In this document: piece after piece, positions 48,432-58,824 of the stretch
Position numbering within the stretch: the stretch's first letter is position 1
Layout: every line of letters starts with the position of its first letter
Origin: Synechococcus sp. WH 7803
GTDB lineage: Bacteria; Cyanobacteriota; Cyanobacteriia; PCC-6307; Cyanobiaceae
DNA: 64,000 nt
Direction: 5' to 3'
Assembly (NCBI GenBank): GCA_000063505.1
Contig: CT971583.1
Location: 620,001-684,000, forward strand
The notes under the pieces: generated by a model
Told to the model about the DNA's origin: nothing
Database searches by the model: none
What the model saw: the letters and a program-made list of their open reading frames with translations, nothing else
Made by a program: the position numbers and the translations under genes

Positions 48432-50024
48432 TCATGCCTTGTAGTGGGCTTTGGCGTCATAGAGCGTTTCGCTGCTGATTTCCTTGCATCCCACGGTCCT
48501 GGCATACGACTCAGCATTGCGCCGAACTTTTCCACGCACAAAGAATGGGATTTTCTTCAGTTCTGCTTCGCCATCAGCGGTCCAAATCAATTGCCCTGAT
48601 GGGGCTTCATCCTGGCAGCCAGATGCGCGCACGCTCTCAGTGCCGTGGTTGTTGCCGGCGCCCGCACCGCCTGCATGACCCAGATGACTCTGGTGTCCAT
48701 CCACAAACTCGAAGTCGTGGCGGAACATGCCGATGAGGTGCTCTTCCAGACCCATCATCAAGGGGTGCACCCAGGCATCGAAAATCACATTGGCGCCTTC
48801 CCACCCCATCTGAGGGCTGAGGCGGGCCGGAACATCCTGAACATGCATCGGCGTGCTGATCACAGCGCAGGGAATGCCAAGTCGTTTGGCGCTGTGCCGC
48901 TCCATCTGGGTGCCCAGGACCAGTTCAGGAGCCGCCTCGGCCATGGCGGCCTCGACCGCGAGATAGTCGTCACAGATCAGGGCCTCGAGACCCAGCTTTT
49001 TGGCGGCTGCGCGCACAGGTCTGGCCATTTCCCTGCTGTAAGAGCCCAGTCCCACCACGGTGAATCCCAGTTCTTCGCTGCAGATCCTCGCTGCGGCAAT
49101 GGCGTGGGTGCCGTCCCCGAAGATGAACACCCGCTTGCCCGTGAGGTACGTGGAGTCCACCGACTCGGAGTACCAGGGCATCCGGGATCGCTGGTATCCC
49201 TCGGCAGCTTCCGGGGGAGTCATCCCCAGCAAGGCATGCACCTCAACGAGAAAGTCGTGGGTTGCCCCCATCCCGATCGGCACCGTTTTGCTGAACGGAA
49301 TGCCGAAATTGCGTTCCAGCCAGCTGCAGCTGGATTCAGCCACTTCCGGATAAAGACACACATTCAGGTCGGCCTGGGGGAGCCGAAGGATGTCCTCCAC
49401 ACCCGCACCCAGAGGAGCGACAACGCCGACGTCGATGCCGTGCAGCGATAGCAGTCGCTGCACTTCAAGCACATCGTCTCGACAGCGGAAACCAAGCAGG
49501 GATGGACCCAGCAGATTCACCCGCGGGCGACGCCCCTCATGCTTCCAGGCCTGCACGTCATGCGACGGTTGGGGCGGCACAGACTGTTTGAGCAGGCCGC
49601 GCATCAGTTGGTAAAAGGTCTCAGAGGCTCCCCAGTTTTCTTTCTTGCTGTAGGCGGGCAGCTCCAGGGTGACCACAGGCATGGGTAAGCCCATTCCCTG
49701 TGCCAACGCACCAGGCTGGTCTTGGATCAATTCAGCTGTGCAGCTTTCTCCCACAAGCAACGCATCGGGTTGAAAGCGATCCGCTGCTTCTTGCACGTGC
49801 CGCTTGACCAGTTCTGCCGTATCGCCTCCCAGATCCCTGGCCTGAAAGGTGGTGTAGGTCACCGGTGGTCGCTGCCCGCGGCGTTCGATCATCGTGAAGA
49901 GGAGATCGGCATAGGTGTCGCCTTGCGGTGCATGGAGCACGTAGTGAACCCCGTGCATCGAGGCGGCAATGCGCATGGCTCCCACATGGGGTGGGCCTTC
50001 ATAAGTCCAGAGGGTTAATTCCAT
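48432..50024 (-). CDS. chlB: Dark protochlorophyllide reductase subunit ChlB
   Basis: Catalytic subunit of 530 residues that binds protochlorophyllide with ChlN. The start [18 protein letters not shown] and [17 protein letters not shown] are typical, and the C-terminal domain [18 protein letters not shown] is the small ChlB-specific extension. It lies 4 bases after chlN in the same direction, so the two form an operon. Confidence 0.97.
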   Translation of the reverse strand: MELTLWTYEGPPHVGAMRIAASMHGVHYVLHAPQGDTYADLLFTMIERRGQRPPVTYTTFQARDLGGDTAELVKRHVQEAADRFQPDALLVGESCTAELIQDQPGALAQGMGLPMPVVTLELPAYSKKENWGASETFYQLMRGLLKQSVPPQPSHDVQAWKHEGRRPRVNLLGPSLLGFRCRDDVLEVQRLLSLHGIDVGVVAPLGAGVEDILRLPQADLNVCLYPEVAESSCSWLERNFGIPFSKTVPIGMGATHDFLVEVHALLGMTPPEAAEGYQRSRMPWYSESVDSTYLTGKRVFIFGDGTHAIAAARICSEELGFTVVGLGSYSREMARPVRAAAKKLGLEALICDDYLAVEAAMAEAAPELVLGTQMERHSAKRLGIPCAVISTPMHVQDVPARLSPQMGWEGANVIFDAWVHPLMMGLEEHLIGMFRHDFEFVDGHQSHLGHAGGAGAGNNHGTESVRASGCQDEAPSGQLIWTADGEAELKKIPFFVRGKVRRNAESYARTVGCKEISSETLYDAKAHYKA

Positions 50025-50028
50025 CGAT

Positions 50029-51348
<1,320 letters not shown>

Positions 51349-51440
51349 TCAAAAGGAGCCAACTCCCTGAAACTCTTTGGGATCGTCACGGTCCACATCT
51401 GGAAATCTGACTACATTTCGACCGTCGATCAGACGATTTC

Positions 51441-51962
51441 ATGGCTTCACTGCGTGTTCTCCCTGCCGTTCTGGCTCTCGGCCTTGCCCTCGCTGCCTGC
51501 CAATCCGCTGAAAAGAAAGCGGCTACGGATGAAGTGAAGGTGGCCAAAGGTGTTGAGGCGGTTTGTGCCGCTCAGGCTGATGTTGATGCAGCCGTGATCG
51601 CCGTCAATGCACTCACACCGGAGTCAACCGTTGCTGATGCTGAGAAAGCAGGCAAAAAGCTCAATAACGCACTGTCTTCACTCAACAAAGCTGAGGATCA
51701 GCTTGCCAAGGCGGAAGTGAAGGAATACCGCGATCAAGTGGAACTCTTCCGTCAAGCGGTCGACGACGTCAGTAAAAACAAAGATCTCACCCTTGCCGAA
51801 GCCGCCGAACAGTTGAAAGGCAAAGCCGCACCCGTGGTGGCCGCTCGCGAACAACTGGCTGCGACCACCGTTTGCGTGGCTGTGGAAGAAGACACCAAAG
51901 CCGAGGACTCCATGAAGGAGGACTCCATGAAGGATGACACCCAGAAAGATGACGCCAAGTAA
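51441..51962 (+). CDS. Lipoprotein with repeated acidic tail
   Basis: Protein of 173 residues with a signal and lipobox (LALAACQ, cysteine about residue 20), a helical middle rich in Ala, Lys and Glu, and an acidic tail of 5-residue repeats (EDSMK, EDSMK, DDTQK, DDAK). The repeat DNA (15-base units from 51903) runs on in frame past the stop at 51960-51962. I do not recognise a family. Probably an envelope protein; role unknown. Confidence 0.75.
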   Translation: MASLRVLPAVLALGLALAACQSAEKKAATDEVKVAKGVEAVCAAQADVDAAVIAVNALTPESTVADAEKAGKKLNNALSSLNKAEDQLAKAEVKEYRDQVELFRQAVDDVSKNKDLTLAEAAEQLKGKAAPVVAAREQLAATTVCVAVEEDTKAEDSMKEDSMKDDTQKDDAK

Positions 51963-51977
51963 GACGATTCCATGAAG
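51903..51977 (+). repeat. 15-base tandem repeat spanning the stop codon
   Basis: Five 15-base units. Units 1 and 2 (51903-51917 and 51918-51932) are identical, units 3 and 4 are diverged, and unit 5 (51963-51977) differs little from unit 1. The gene stop falls at the end of unit 4, and unit 5 would encode DDSMK in the same frame. Confidence 0.75.
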
Positions 51978-52018
51978 CAGGGCGCCGATCAGGATCCCTC
52001 TTCAACGCGCAGCGTCGT

Positions 52019-52429
52019 TCAGAGGCGACGGCGGAAGCGATCGTCGCCGTAGCTTCCGCCCGATGTGGCGTTGGAATCATCGATTTTCGTGAGCCGCCAC
52101 ACGTTTCGGCTCACACGCTTGGCGCACAGCCCACCGCGCTCCACCTGCTCGGTCCCAGGCCGGGCACCAAGCAGAAATCCCACTTCCGCAGTGCTCAGCG
52201 GAGCACCTGTTTCCAGAGCGAGTGCTGTGAGCTCGAGCCGCTGCCGCAAGTGCTGAAGGGTTTGGCCTTTGTCGTGATTTTGGGATTGCAGCCAAGGCAA
52301 TTCTCCGTGCCCCTCCCCGGCTAAACGCTGCATTAGGCCGTAGCTCACTAGTCCAAGTGCCTGTTCGGCATTCAGCTCAGTGACTGACTGTTCTTCGTTC
52401 AGGCGGGGCTCCGGCGCAGACGTCATCAA
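52019..52429 (-). CDS. Conserved protein of unknown function
   Basis: Protein of 136 residues, helical in the middle (about 15-75) with a C-terminal basic section (RVSRNVWRLTKID). Residues 78-95 (LSTAEVGFLLGARPGTEQ) could be part of a helix-turn-helix, and the pattern PGTEQVERGGLCAKRV is reminiscent of a small DNA-binding wing. I cannot place it in a family. It is divergent from csoS1D. Confidence 0.65.
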   Translation of the reverse strand: MMTSAPEPRLNEEQSVTELNAEQALGLVSYGLMQRLAGEGHGELPWLQSQNHDKGQTLQHLRQRLELTALALETGAPLSTAEVGFLLGARPGTEQVERGGLCAKRVSRNVWRLTKIDDSNATSGGSYGDDRFRRRL

Positions 52430-52521
52430 TCCTGATGCAGTTGGGCTGAAGGTATCGGCTTGTCTGAACAGCGCAAGCGCAATCCAAAGAAGCCCACTCG
52501 GCTTCCGGTAATATCCGCGCC

Positions 52522-53307
52522 ATGAATCGTTTCGCCGGCTTCGATGCCAGGGAGCGGCGCGTTGGCGGCAGCGCCCTCGTCACCGGTACAGAGGTCCAAC
52601 CCTCTGCGAGCGGAGCCAGCTGTGTTGTCACCACCGACTCTGAATCGTCGCGCTTGACCCGGCGTAATAGCCACGTGCAGTCGATCGAATTGCGCACGCA
52701 CGTGTTCATCGACTCTCTCCAGCCTCAACTGGCTGCCTATATGGGGTCAGTGAGTCAGGGATTTCTTCCCATTCCAGGGGATGCCTGTTTGTGGATGGAA
52801 GTGTCTCCTGGAATGGCCGTTCACCGTGTCACTGACATCGCCCTAAAGGCCAGCAATGTGCGGCTGGGCCAGATGGTGGTGGAACGGGCGTTCGGCTCGA
52901 TGGCTCTTTACCACCGTGATCAGAGCACGGTGCTCCACTCCGGAGATGTGGTGCTCGAGGCGATTGGCAGTTCTATCGACCAGCGCAGTCCTGCTGAAGT
53001 GAGCTGGACTGAAGTGATCCGTGCCATCACGCCTGACCATGCGGTGCTGATCAATCGCCAGAACCGCCGGGGTTCGATGATCGAGGCGGGGATGAGCATG
53101 TTCATCCTCGAGACCGAGCCGGCTGGTTACGTGCTCATCGCTGCGAATGAAGCCGAGAAGTCATCCAACATCACACTGGTTGATGTGAAGGCGGTTGGTG
53201 CTTTCGGACGGCTCACCCTTGCGGGTCGAGAAGGGGATGTTGAAGAGGCTGCAGCCGCCGCGATGCGCGCCATCGACCAAGTGAATCAGCGAACAAGATT
53301 GCGCTAA
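52522..53307 (+). CDS. csoS1D: Carboxysome shell protein CsoS1D (tandem BMC)
   Basis: Protein of 261 residues made of two fused bacterial-microcompartment domains, which form trimers of pseudo-hexamer shape in the alpha-carboxysome shell. The pore-gating pair is visible as Glu121-Arg122 in VVERAFGS, matching the gate residues of the Prochlorococcus protein. The first 50 residues are a polar extension before the first domain. The large gated pore is thought to pass RuBP and 3-phosphoglycerate. It is separated from csoS1 by rdgB on the opposite strand. Confidence 0.95.
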   Translation: MNRFAGFDARERRVGGSALVTGTEVQPSASGASCVVTTDSESSRLTRRNSHVQSIELRTHVFIDSLQPQLAAYMGSVSQGFLPIPGDACLWMEVSPGMAVHRVTDIALKASNVRLGQMVVERAFGSMALYHRDQSTVLHSGDVVLEAIGSSIDQRSPAEVSWTEVIRAITPDHAVLINRQNRRGSMIEAGMSMFILETEPAGYVLIAANEAEKSSNITLVDVKAVGAFGRLTLAGREGDVEEAAAAAMRAIDQVNQRTRLR

Positions 53308-53308
53308 T

Positions 53309-53887
53309 TCAGTCCAGTTGAAGGCGTCGTCGCAGTCCTGCCGCCAGGTTGCGTGCTGCTTTCCCGCGGCTGCCCAGTCTCGATAGCTGGGACGCATTGA
53401 GTTGGCCGTAACTGCAGCCTGCCTCCCGCACCCAGAACAGGGATTCAATCCCTCCACCTGGATAGGCAGGGGCATGAAGCAGCTCACCCCAACAGAATCC
53501 CTCCGCTTCCTCGTCACAGTTGCCTTCAGGTGAGCAGAGCACCATGGCGCTGCGGAAGCAGGCGCTTCGGTAGGGACTGTCGGCCATGGCGGCGAGAAGG
53601 CGTTCCAGCTTGTCGTGGTCCGATGCTGCGAACCTCGCCGTGTAGAGCCCCGGAGCACCGTCAAGAGCATCGATTTCCAGGCCGGAATCGTCAGCAAGCG
53701 CCCAGCAGCCTGTGCGTTCCGCTGCGGCTCGTGCTTTCAACCGAGCGTTTTCGAGGTATGAGCTGCCTGTTTCCTCAACATCAAGATCGGAGGGTTGGCG
53801 ACAGACGTCGACATCGATCGGGCCGAGCATGGCTTCAATCTCGGCAACCTTGTGTGGATTGCCACTGGCGATGATCAGCCTGCGCAA
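53309..53887 (-). CDS. rdgB: Non-canonical purine NTP pyrophosphatase (HAM1/RdgB)
   Basis: Hydrolyses ITP and XTP to keep them out of DNA and RNA. The 192-residue protein has the family start LIIASGNPHKVAEIEAML and ADDSGLEIDALDGAPGLYTARFA. Start is TTG at 53887. It lies within the cso locus but on the opposite strand, with its stop one base after that of csoS1D. In alpha-cyanobacteria it is often found here, though no carboxysome role is proven. Confidence 0.95.
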   Translation of the reverse strand: MRRLIIASGNPHKVAEIEAMLGPIDVDVCRQPSDLDVEETGSSYLENARLKARAAAERTGCWALADDSGLEIDALDGAPGLYTARFAASDHDKLERLLAAMADSPYRSACFRSAMVLCSPEGNCDEEAEGFCWGELLHAPAYPGGGIESLFWVREAGCSYGQLNASQLSRLGSRGKAARNLAAGLRRRLQLD

Positions 53888-53956
53888 GGCACCGTCCTAA
53901 GAGCGTTCCATTGTGTGGGATCAAGGGCGCATCGCGGCAACGGTTTTGGCATGACG

Positions 53957-53977
53957 CTTTGTAAACAAAGACTTTGT
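53957..53977. promoter_or_regulatory. Repeated dyad upstream of csoS1
   Basis: In the 289-base region before csoS1, three copies of one hexamer in alternating orientation form two overlapping dyads: CTTTGT (53957-53962), ACAAAG (53965-53970), CTTTGT (53972-53977). It lies 200 bases upstream of the csoS1 start. This is the likely control region of the operon; the site could be an operator. No bound protein is known to me. Nothing else is recognised in this gap. Confidence 0.4.
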
Positions 53978-54176
53978 GAGGCGCTGGCAACCCAATGTGT
54001 TCGAGCGCTCACCGGAGCAGCAGCAGTGGTTCGCATCAGTGATGGCAAGGGTCATTAGCTGGCCTTATGAAGTTCACTATGGACAGTGATCTCGAGAGGT
54101 CTCTGAATCGCTTGACGGCCAGGCCTCTGGCAGAGCAGTCTCGGCGGCGAACATCCTCCTCCTTTCTCGGTAGGCA

Positions 54177-54488
54177 ATGGCTAACGAAACCATGGGCATC
54201 GCTCTCGGCATGATCGAGACCCGCGGCCTCGTCCCCGCGATCGAAGCTGCTGACGCCATGACCAAGGCCGCCGAAGTGCGCCTGATCGGTCGTGAGTTCG
54301 TCGGTGGCGGTTACGTCACCGTGCTCGTGCGCGGCGAGACCGGTGCAGTGAACGCTGCAGTGCGCGCTGGCGCCGATGCCTGTGAGCGTGTGGGCGACGG
54401 CCTTGTTGCTGCTCACATCATTGCTCGCCCCCACCGCGAAGTGGAGCCTGCACTGGGCAACGGCAACTTCCTTGGTCAGAAGGACTGA
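54177..54488 (+). CDS. csoS1A: Carboxysome shell hexamer CsoS1
   Basis: Single-domain BMC protein of 103 residues, the main hexagonal tile of the alpha-carboxysome shell. The domain is intact, with GIALGMIETRG at the start, the pore loop FVGGGYVT, and ACERVGDGLVAAHIIARPH. It is the first gene of the cso operon proper, 72 bases before cbbL. It is nearly identical to the BMC domain of CsoS1E downstream. Confidence 0.97.
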   Translation: MANETMGIALGMIETRGLVPAIEAADAMTKAAEVRLIGREFVGGGYVTVLVRGETGAVNAAVRAGADACERVGDGLVAAHIIARPHREVEPALGNGNFLGQKD

Positions 54489-54499
54489 GATCAGTTGAT

Positions 54500-54514
54500 C
54501 CTCTAAATCAGAGG
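54500..54514 (+). promoter_or_regulatory. Small hairpin between csoS1 and cbbL
   Basis: A 5-bp stem (CCTCT / AGAGG) with a 5-base loop lies 12 bases after the csoS1 stop. It is weak and has no T-run, and could at most modulate mRNA stability between the two highly expressed genes. Confidence 0.3.
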
Positions 54515-54559
54515 TTCGCCTGTTCAACACCCCCTTCACCGACTTAACGGAGTTTTCTC

Positions 54560-55975
54560 ATGAGCAAGAAGTACGACGCCGGGGTCAAGGAGTACAGAGA
54601 CACTTACTGGACTCCCGATTACGTTCCCCTCGACACCGACCTGCTGGCCTGCTTCAAGTGCACCGGCCAGGAAGGTGTGCCCAAGGAAGAAGTTGCCGCT
54701 GCTGTGGCTGCTGAATCCTCAACCGGCACCTGGTCCACTGTGTGGTCCGAGCTCCTCACCGACCTCGACTTCTACAAGGGCCGCTGCTACCGCATCGAAG
54801 ACGTCCCTGGTGACAAGGAGTCGTTCTATGCCTTCATCGCTTACCCCCTCGACCTGTTCGAAGAGGGTTCCATCACCAACGTTCTGACCTCCCTGGTCGG
54901 CAACGTGTTCGGTTTCAAGGCCCTGCGTCACCTCCGTCTGGAAGACATCCGCTTCCCGATGGCGTTCATCAAGAGCTGCTACGGCCCGCCGAACGGCATC
55001 CAGGTCGAGCGCGACCGGATGAACAAGTACGGCCGTCCCCTGCTGGGTTGCACCATCAAGCCGAAGCTCGGCCTGAGCGGCAAGAACTACGGCCGTGTGG
55101 TCTATGAGTGCCTGCGTGGCGGTCTGGACTTCACCAAGGACGACGAGAACATCAACTCCCAGCCCTTCCAGCGTTGGCAGAACCGCTTCGAATTCGTTGC
55201 GGAAGCCATCAAGCTGTCCGAGCAGGAGACCGGTGAGCGCAAGGGTCACTACCTCAACGTGACCGCCAACACTCCCGAAGAGATGTATGAGCGCGCTGAG
55301 TTCGCCAAGGAACTCGGCATGCCGATCATCATGCACGACTTCATCACCGGTGGCTTCACGGCCAACACCGGTCTGTCGAAGTGGTGCCGCAAGAACGGCA
55401 TGTTGCTGCACATCCACCGCGCCATGCACGCGGTGATCGACCGTCACCCCAAGCACGGCATCCACTTCCGCGTTCTCGCGAAGTGTCTGCGTCTGTCCGG
55501 TGGTGACCAGCTCCACACCGGCACCGTGGTCGGAAAGCTGGAAGGTGATCGTCAGACCACCCTCGGCTATATCGACCAGCTGCGCGAATCCTTCGTGCCC
55601 GAAGACCGCAGCCGCGGCAACTTCTTCGATCAGGACTGGGGTTCCATGCCTGGCGTGTTCGCCGTTGCTTCCGGCGGTATCCACGTCTGGCACATGCCCG
55701 CCCTGGTCACCATCTTCGGCGACGACTCCGTTCTGCAGTTCGGTGGTGGTACCCACGGTCACCCCTGGGGTTCCGCTGCAGGTGCTGCGGCCAACCGCGT
55801 GGCCCTCGAGGCCTGCGTCAAGGCCCGCAACGCCGGCCGTCATCTCGAGAAAGAGAGCCGCGACATCCTTATGGAAGCCGGCAAGCACAGCCCCGAGCTG
55901 GCTATCGCCCTCGAGACCTGGAAGGAGATCAAGTTCGAGTTCGACACCGTCGACAAGCTCGACGTTCAGAACTGA
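54560..55975 (+). CDS. cbbL: Rubisco large subunit, form IA
   Basis: Fixes CO2 onto ribulose-1,5-bisphosphate inside the carboxysome. The 471-residue protein has [17 protein letters not shown] with the carbamylated Lys193, loop 6 as [10 protein letters not shown], and HVWHMPAL near the C-terminal domain. The sequence type and the cso context mark form IA. A clear GGAG ribosome-binding site precedes the ATG. Codon use is strongly biased to C-ending codons, as expected for a very highly expressed gene. Confidence 0.99.
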   Translation: MSKKYDAGVKEYRDTYWTPDYVPLDTDLLACFKCTGQEGVPKEEVAAAVAAESSTGTWSTVWSELLTDLDFYKGRCYRIEDVPGDKESFYAFIAYPLDLFEEGSITNVLTSLVGNVFGFKALRHLRLEDIRFPMAFIKSCYGPPNGIQVERDRMNKYGRPLLGCTIKPKLGLSGKNYGRVVYECLRGGLDFTKDDENINSQPFQRWQNRFEFVAEAIKLSEQETGERKGHYLNVTANTPEEMYERAEFAKELGMPIIMHDFITGGFTANTGLSKWCRKNGMLLHIHRAMHAVIDRHPKHGIHFRVLAKCLRLSGGDQLHTGTVVGKLEGDRQTTLGYIDQLRESFVPEDRSRGNFFDQDWGSMPGVFAVASGGIHVWHMPALVTIFGDDSVLQFGGGTHGHPWGSAAGAAANRVALEACVKARNAGRHLEKESRDILMEAGKHSPELAIALETWKEIKFEFDTVDKLDVQN

Positions 55976-55985
55976 TCGTCTCTTT

Positions 55986-56006
55986 GGCCGGTTGATGCAA
56001 CCGGCC
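55986..56006 (+). promoter_or_regulatory. Strong hairpin between cbbL and cbbS
   Basis: An 8-bp perfect GC-rich stem (GGCCGGTT / AACCGGCC) with a 5-base loop starts 11 bases after the cbbL stop, followed by a short T-rich stretch (ATTTTTCT). It resembles an attenuator or an mRNA-stabilising 3' end rather than a full terminator, because cbbS is needed in equal amounts. Confidence 0.6.
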
Positions 56007-56034
56007 CAACATTTTTCTAACTACCAGGATCCCC

Positions 56035-56376
56035 ATGCCTTTCCAGAGCACCGTGGGTGACTATCAAACAGTCGCCACCCTGGAGACCTTCGGCTTTCTT
56101 CCGCCGATGACCCAGGACGAGATCTACGACCAGATCGCGTACATCATTGCCCAGGGTTGGAGCCCGCTCGTCGAGCACGTCCACCCCAGCAATTCCATGG
56201 CCACCTATTGGTCCTATTGGAAGCTCCCCTTCTTCGGTGAGAAGGACCTCAACGTTGTTGTGAGTGAGCTCGAGGCTTGCCACCGCGCTTACCCCGACCA
56301 CCACGTGCGCATCGTCGGTTACGACGCCTACACCCAGAGCCAGGGTGCCTGCTTCGTGGTTTTCGAAGGACGCTGA
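56035..56376 (+). CDS. cbbS: Rubisco small subunit
   Basis: Protein of 113 residues that caps the large-subunit octamer. Typical stretches are LETFGFLPPMTQDEIYDQI, TYWSYWKLPFFGE and HVRIVGYDAYTQSQG. It lacks the long beta-hairpin loop of green-type subunits, as expected for form IA. It lies 59 bases after cbbL, with hairpins before and after it. Confidence 0.98.
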   Translation: MPFQSTVGDYQTVATLETFGFLPPMTQDEIYDQIAYIIAQGWSPLVEHVHPSNSMATYWSYWKLPFFGEKDLNVVVSELEACHRAYPDHHVRIVGYDAYTQSQGACFVVFEGR

Positions 56377-56396
56377 TCCTTCGACCCTTTGGTTCC

Positions 56397-56429
56397 GAGC
56401 CCTGACTTGATCAGGGCTCAAGCTTTTTT
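56397..56429 (+). terminator. Terminator-like hairpin after cbbS
   Basis: A 9-bp perfect stem (GAGCCCTGA / TCAGGGCTC) with a 5-base loop is followed by a run of six T (56424-56429). This fits an intrinsic terminator, probably partial, since the operon continues into csoS2. It would give more Rubisco mRNA than scaffold mRNA. Confidence 0.7.
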
Positions 56430-56433
56430 CGGA

Positions 56434-56447
56434 GGGGCAGGTGCCCC
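56434..56447 (+). promoter_or_regulatory. Second small hairpin before csoS2
   Basis: A 6-bp stem (GGGGCA / TGCCCC) with a 2-base loop lies 5 bases after the T-run and 30 bases before the csoS2 start. Its function is not evident; the 2-base loop makes a stable hairpin unlikely unless the stem opens. Confidence 0.3.
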
Positions 56448-56477
56448 TTCACTTCACGACGACACCCACGGGCGGAC

Positions 56478-58817
56478 ATGGCAAGACTTTCCAGTCGCGA
56501 ACTCGCACTTGAGCGCCGCAAGGCGCTGACCACCTCCGGCAAGAAGTCCTCTGTGGCTGCAGGCGATGGCGCGAATCGCGTGCGTACTGCCGCTGATGCC
56601 CGTCCAACCCGCACGGACGCTGCTGCCGCCGTTGAGCCCACGGCTCCAGCTGCTGCCGCTCCTGCGAAATCCTCGGTGTCGTTCACCCCAGCATCTCCTT
56701 CCCGCCATTCCCAGGTGAAGCCCCAGCGTCATCCCAGCCGGGATCTCGTGCTCGCCCGTCGTGAGGCCCTGTCCCGCCGCGGCAAGATCGCCGACACCAG
56801 CCGCGACCGCAACCGCGCTGACGTTGCCCGTCAGACTCAACCAGCGCAAGCCGTTCCAGCTGCCGAACCCACCAAGAGTTGCGGCTGTGGTGGTCAGCGT
56901 GCTGCTGAGAAGACTGCATTGAGCGTTCCCGCACCCAAGCTGTCAGCCCGGACCGAGCGTCGCTCTGCAACCCCCAAGCGTCGTGCCATCGAGAACCCCA
57001 GCCGCGCGCTGGTGTTGGCACGCCGCGAGGCGATGTCGAAGCACGGCAAAACCGCTGGTAAGCAACCCACCAGTGCCGCTGCTGTGGCCCGTCAGGCCAA
57101 CCCCGACCTCACCAGCCGTGAGTTGGCTCAACAAGTGCGTGAGCTTCGGGCGAAAGCCGGCGCCCGTAATAAGCAGAGCGCTGGGGTGACCCGGCCCACT
57201 GGACCCAACCGTCACGGAGCCAAGCAAGCGGCTGCCGCTGATGCCCACTGGAAGGTCGGTGAGAGCACCACGAGTTCTGGCCAAACTGTCACCGGCACTC
57301 AGGCCAACCGTTCGGTGAAGACCACCGGTAACGAGGCCAGCACCTGCCGCTCGATCACGGGCACCGAATATCTGGGCGCCGAAGTGTTCCAGACGTTCTG
57401 TCAGCAGGCACCTGAGCCCACCACCCCCGCCAAGGTTCGTATCACCGCCACCAGCCATGGCAACCGCGTCACCGGCAACGAAGTCGGTCGTTCGGAAAAA
57501 GTCACTGGCGACGAGCCCGGCACCTGCAAGAACGTGACCGGCACCGAGTACATCTCTGCCAACCAGTCCGCCGCCTATTGCGGTAGCGGTGTGACGTCCC
57601 CGCGCAAGGTGGGCCACAGCCTCACCGAACAGGGACGTCCTGTGAGTGGTGTGATGGTGGGTCGCTCCGCCAGCGTCACCGGCGATGAAGCCGGGTCTGG
57701 CCGCAGCCTCACCGGTGATCAATATCTTGGTTCAGATCCTTTGCCCGATGGTCGGCCTGCCGCCAAGGTGGGCCTGTCTGGAACCCTGTCTGGTACCGGC
57801 GTCACAGGCACCATGGTGGGTCGTTCGGCCCAGGTCACTGGTGATGAATTTGGCTCCTGCCATCGCGTCACCGGCGATCAATACATCAGTGCTGAACAGG
57901 TCAATGCCTTCTGTGGCGGCAAGCCTGAGCCGGAAGCCGCCAAGGTCGGTTTCAGCATCACCAACCGCAATCAGGTGGTGAGTGGCACCCGCACCGGTCG
58001 TTCTGAACGGGTCACCGGCGATGAGCCCGGCAGCTGTCAGGCCGTCACTGGTACTCCCTATGCAGGTCTCGAGCAGGCTGGTCAGCACTGCGGTACTCCT
58101 GCTGTGCAGGCCATTCGCGAACGCACGCCTGTGCGCCCCGGCACGCCGTCTGCCGCCATGACAGGCATTCAGCCCGGTGTGGGTGGTGTGATGACGGGCG
58201 ATGAAAAAGGAGCCTGCGAAGCCATTACCGGTACCCCTTATGTGGGCGCAGATCAGCTGGCCACAGCTTGCGGTAATGACGCTCCCGCTGGAACTGAAAG
58301 CCACGGTCAATCCCCTGAGGGTGCAGCCTGGACCCGCTTCAGTGTGATGTCTCCCGCTCGCGCCGCTCAGCAGCAGCGTGATTCCCGTGGTGCGGTCACC
58401 GGCACGTCCTATGAGCAGGGCAATCGCATTACCGGCCCTTTTGACATGGCCGGTGGCAAGGTCACCGGCACCGAGCAGTTCCGTTTCGACAATCGCGAAT
58501 TCCAGCGTCGTCAGTTCCAACCCACCGTGGCGGTGGTGAGCGAACCGGACGAAAAGCCCGCCTCCCGCGTCACCGGCGAGGGATCTTCCACCAAGATCAC
58601 TGGTGATGACTGGGATCGTGGTGAGCATGTCACCGGAACTGAGGGTGCCTCGGCTCGCCGGCGTAACCCAACCCGTCCCGGCCCGATGAGCGCCATGGCT
58701 CCCTACGAGCGCAAGCGCAATCAGGAGAACGAATGGCCTGTCAGCCGTGTGACTGGTTCCAGTGGCAACACGGAAAAGGGTTCCCTGATCACCGTCTCCG
58801 GCGGCGCAAGGGGCTGA
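56478..58817 (+). CDS. csoS2: Carboxysome scaffold protein CsoS2
   Basis: Disordered scaffold of 779 residues that links Rubisco to the shell. The N-terminal region has four Rubisco-binding repeats near residues 5-26, 86-106, 174-194 and 212-235 (pattern SRxLxLxRRxAxxxxGK). The middle region (about 255-605) has five full repeats and a partial sixth built on VTGxExGRSxxVTGDE. The C-terminal region ends with VTGTEQF and related motifs and anchors in the shell. Middle repeat 3 (KVGHSLTEQGRP onward) has no cysteine, unlike its neighbours. No internal frameshift signal is evident, as expected for cyanobacterial CsoS2. Confidence 0.98.
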   Translation: MARLSSRELALERRKALTTSGKKSSVAAGDGANRVRTAADARPTRTDAAAAVEPTAPAAAAPAKSSVSFTPASPSRHSQVKPQRHPSRDLVLARREALSRRGKIADTSRDRNRADVARQTQPAQAVPAAEPTKSCGCGGQRAAEKTALSVPAPKLSARTERRSATPKRRAIENPSRALVLARREAMSKHGKTAGKQPTSAAAVARQANPDLTSRELAQQVRELRAKAGARNKQSAGVTRPTGPNRHGAKQAAAADAHWKVGESTTSSGQTVTGTQANRSVKTTGNEASTCRSITGTEYLGAEVFQTFCQQAPEPTTPAKVRITATSHGNRVTGNEVGRSEKVTGDEPGTCKNVTGTEYISANQSAAYCGSGVTSPRKVGHSLTEQGRPVSGVMVGRSASVTGDEAGSGRSLTGDQYLGSDPLPDGRPAAKVGLSGTLSGTGVTGTMVGRSAQVTGDEFGSCHRVTGDQYISAEQVNAFCGGKPEPEAAKVGFSITNRNQVVSGTRTGRSERVTGDEPGSCQAVTGTPYAGLEQAGQHCGTPAVQAIRERTPVRPGTPSAAMTGIQPGVGGVMTGDEKGACEAITGTPYVGADQLATACGNDAPAGTESHGQSPEGAAWTRFSVMSPARAAQQQRDSRGAVTGTSYEQGNRITGPFDMAGGKVTGTEQFRFDNREFQRRQFQPTVAVVSEPDEKPASRVTGEGSSTKITGDDWDRGEHVTGTEGASARRRNPTRPGPMSAMAPYERKRNQENEWPVSRVTGSSGNTEKGSLITVSGGARG
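57243..58295 (+). repeat. CsoS2 middle-region coding repeats
   Basis: About five imperfect units of 160-190 bases encode the CsoS2 middle repeats, each with VTGxExGRS, VTGDE and TGTxY elements. They are diverged at the DNA level, so recombination between them should be limited. Confidence 0.75.
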
Positions 58818-58824
58818 TCCGCTG

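Noticed and set aside
54067-54213. Possible 48-codon leader peptide before csoS1
   Set aside because: It has an ATG and overlaps the csoS1 start, but no good ribosome-binding site and no recognised sequence.
54719-55888. Open frame of 389 codons antisense to cbbL
   Set aside because: Product of strong codon bias in cbbL; the translation shows no known domain and lies fully inside a certain gene.
57243-58295. CRISPR-like repeats
   Set aside because: The repeats are diverged, lie in one frame and encode the CsoS2 middle region.
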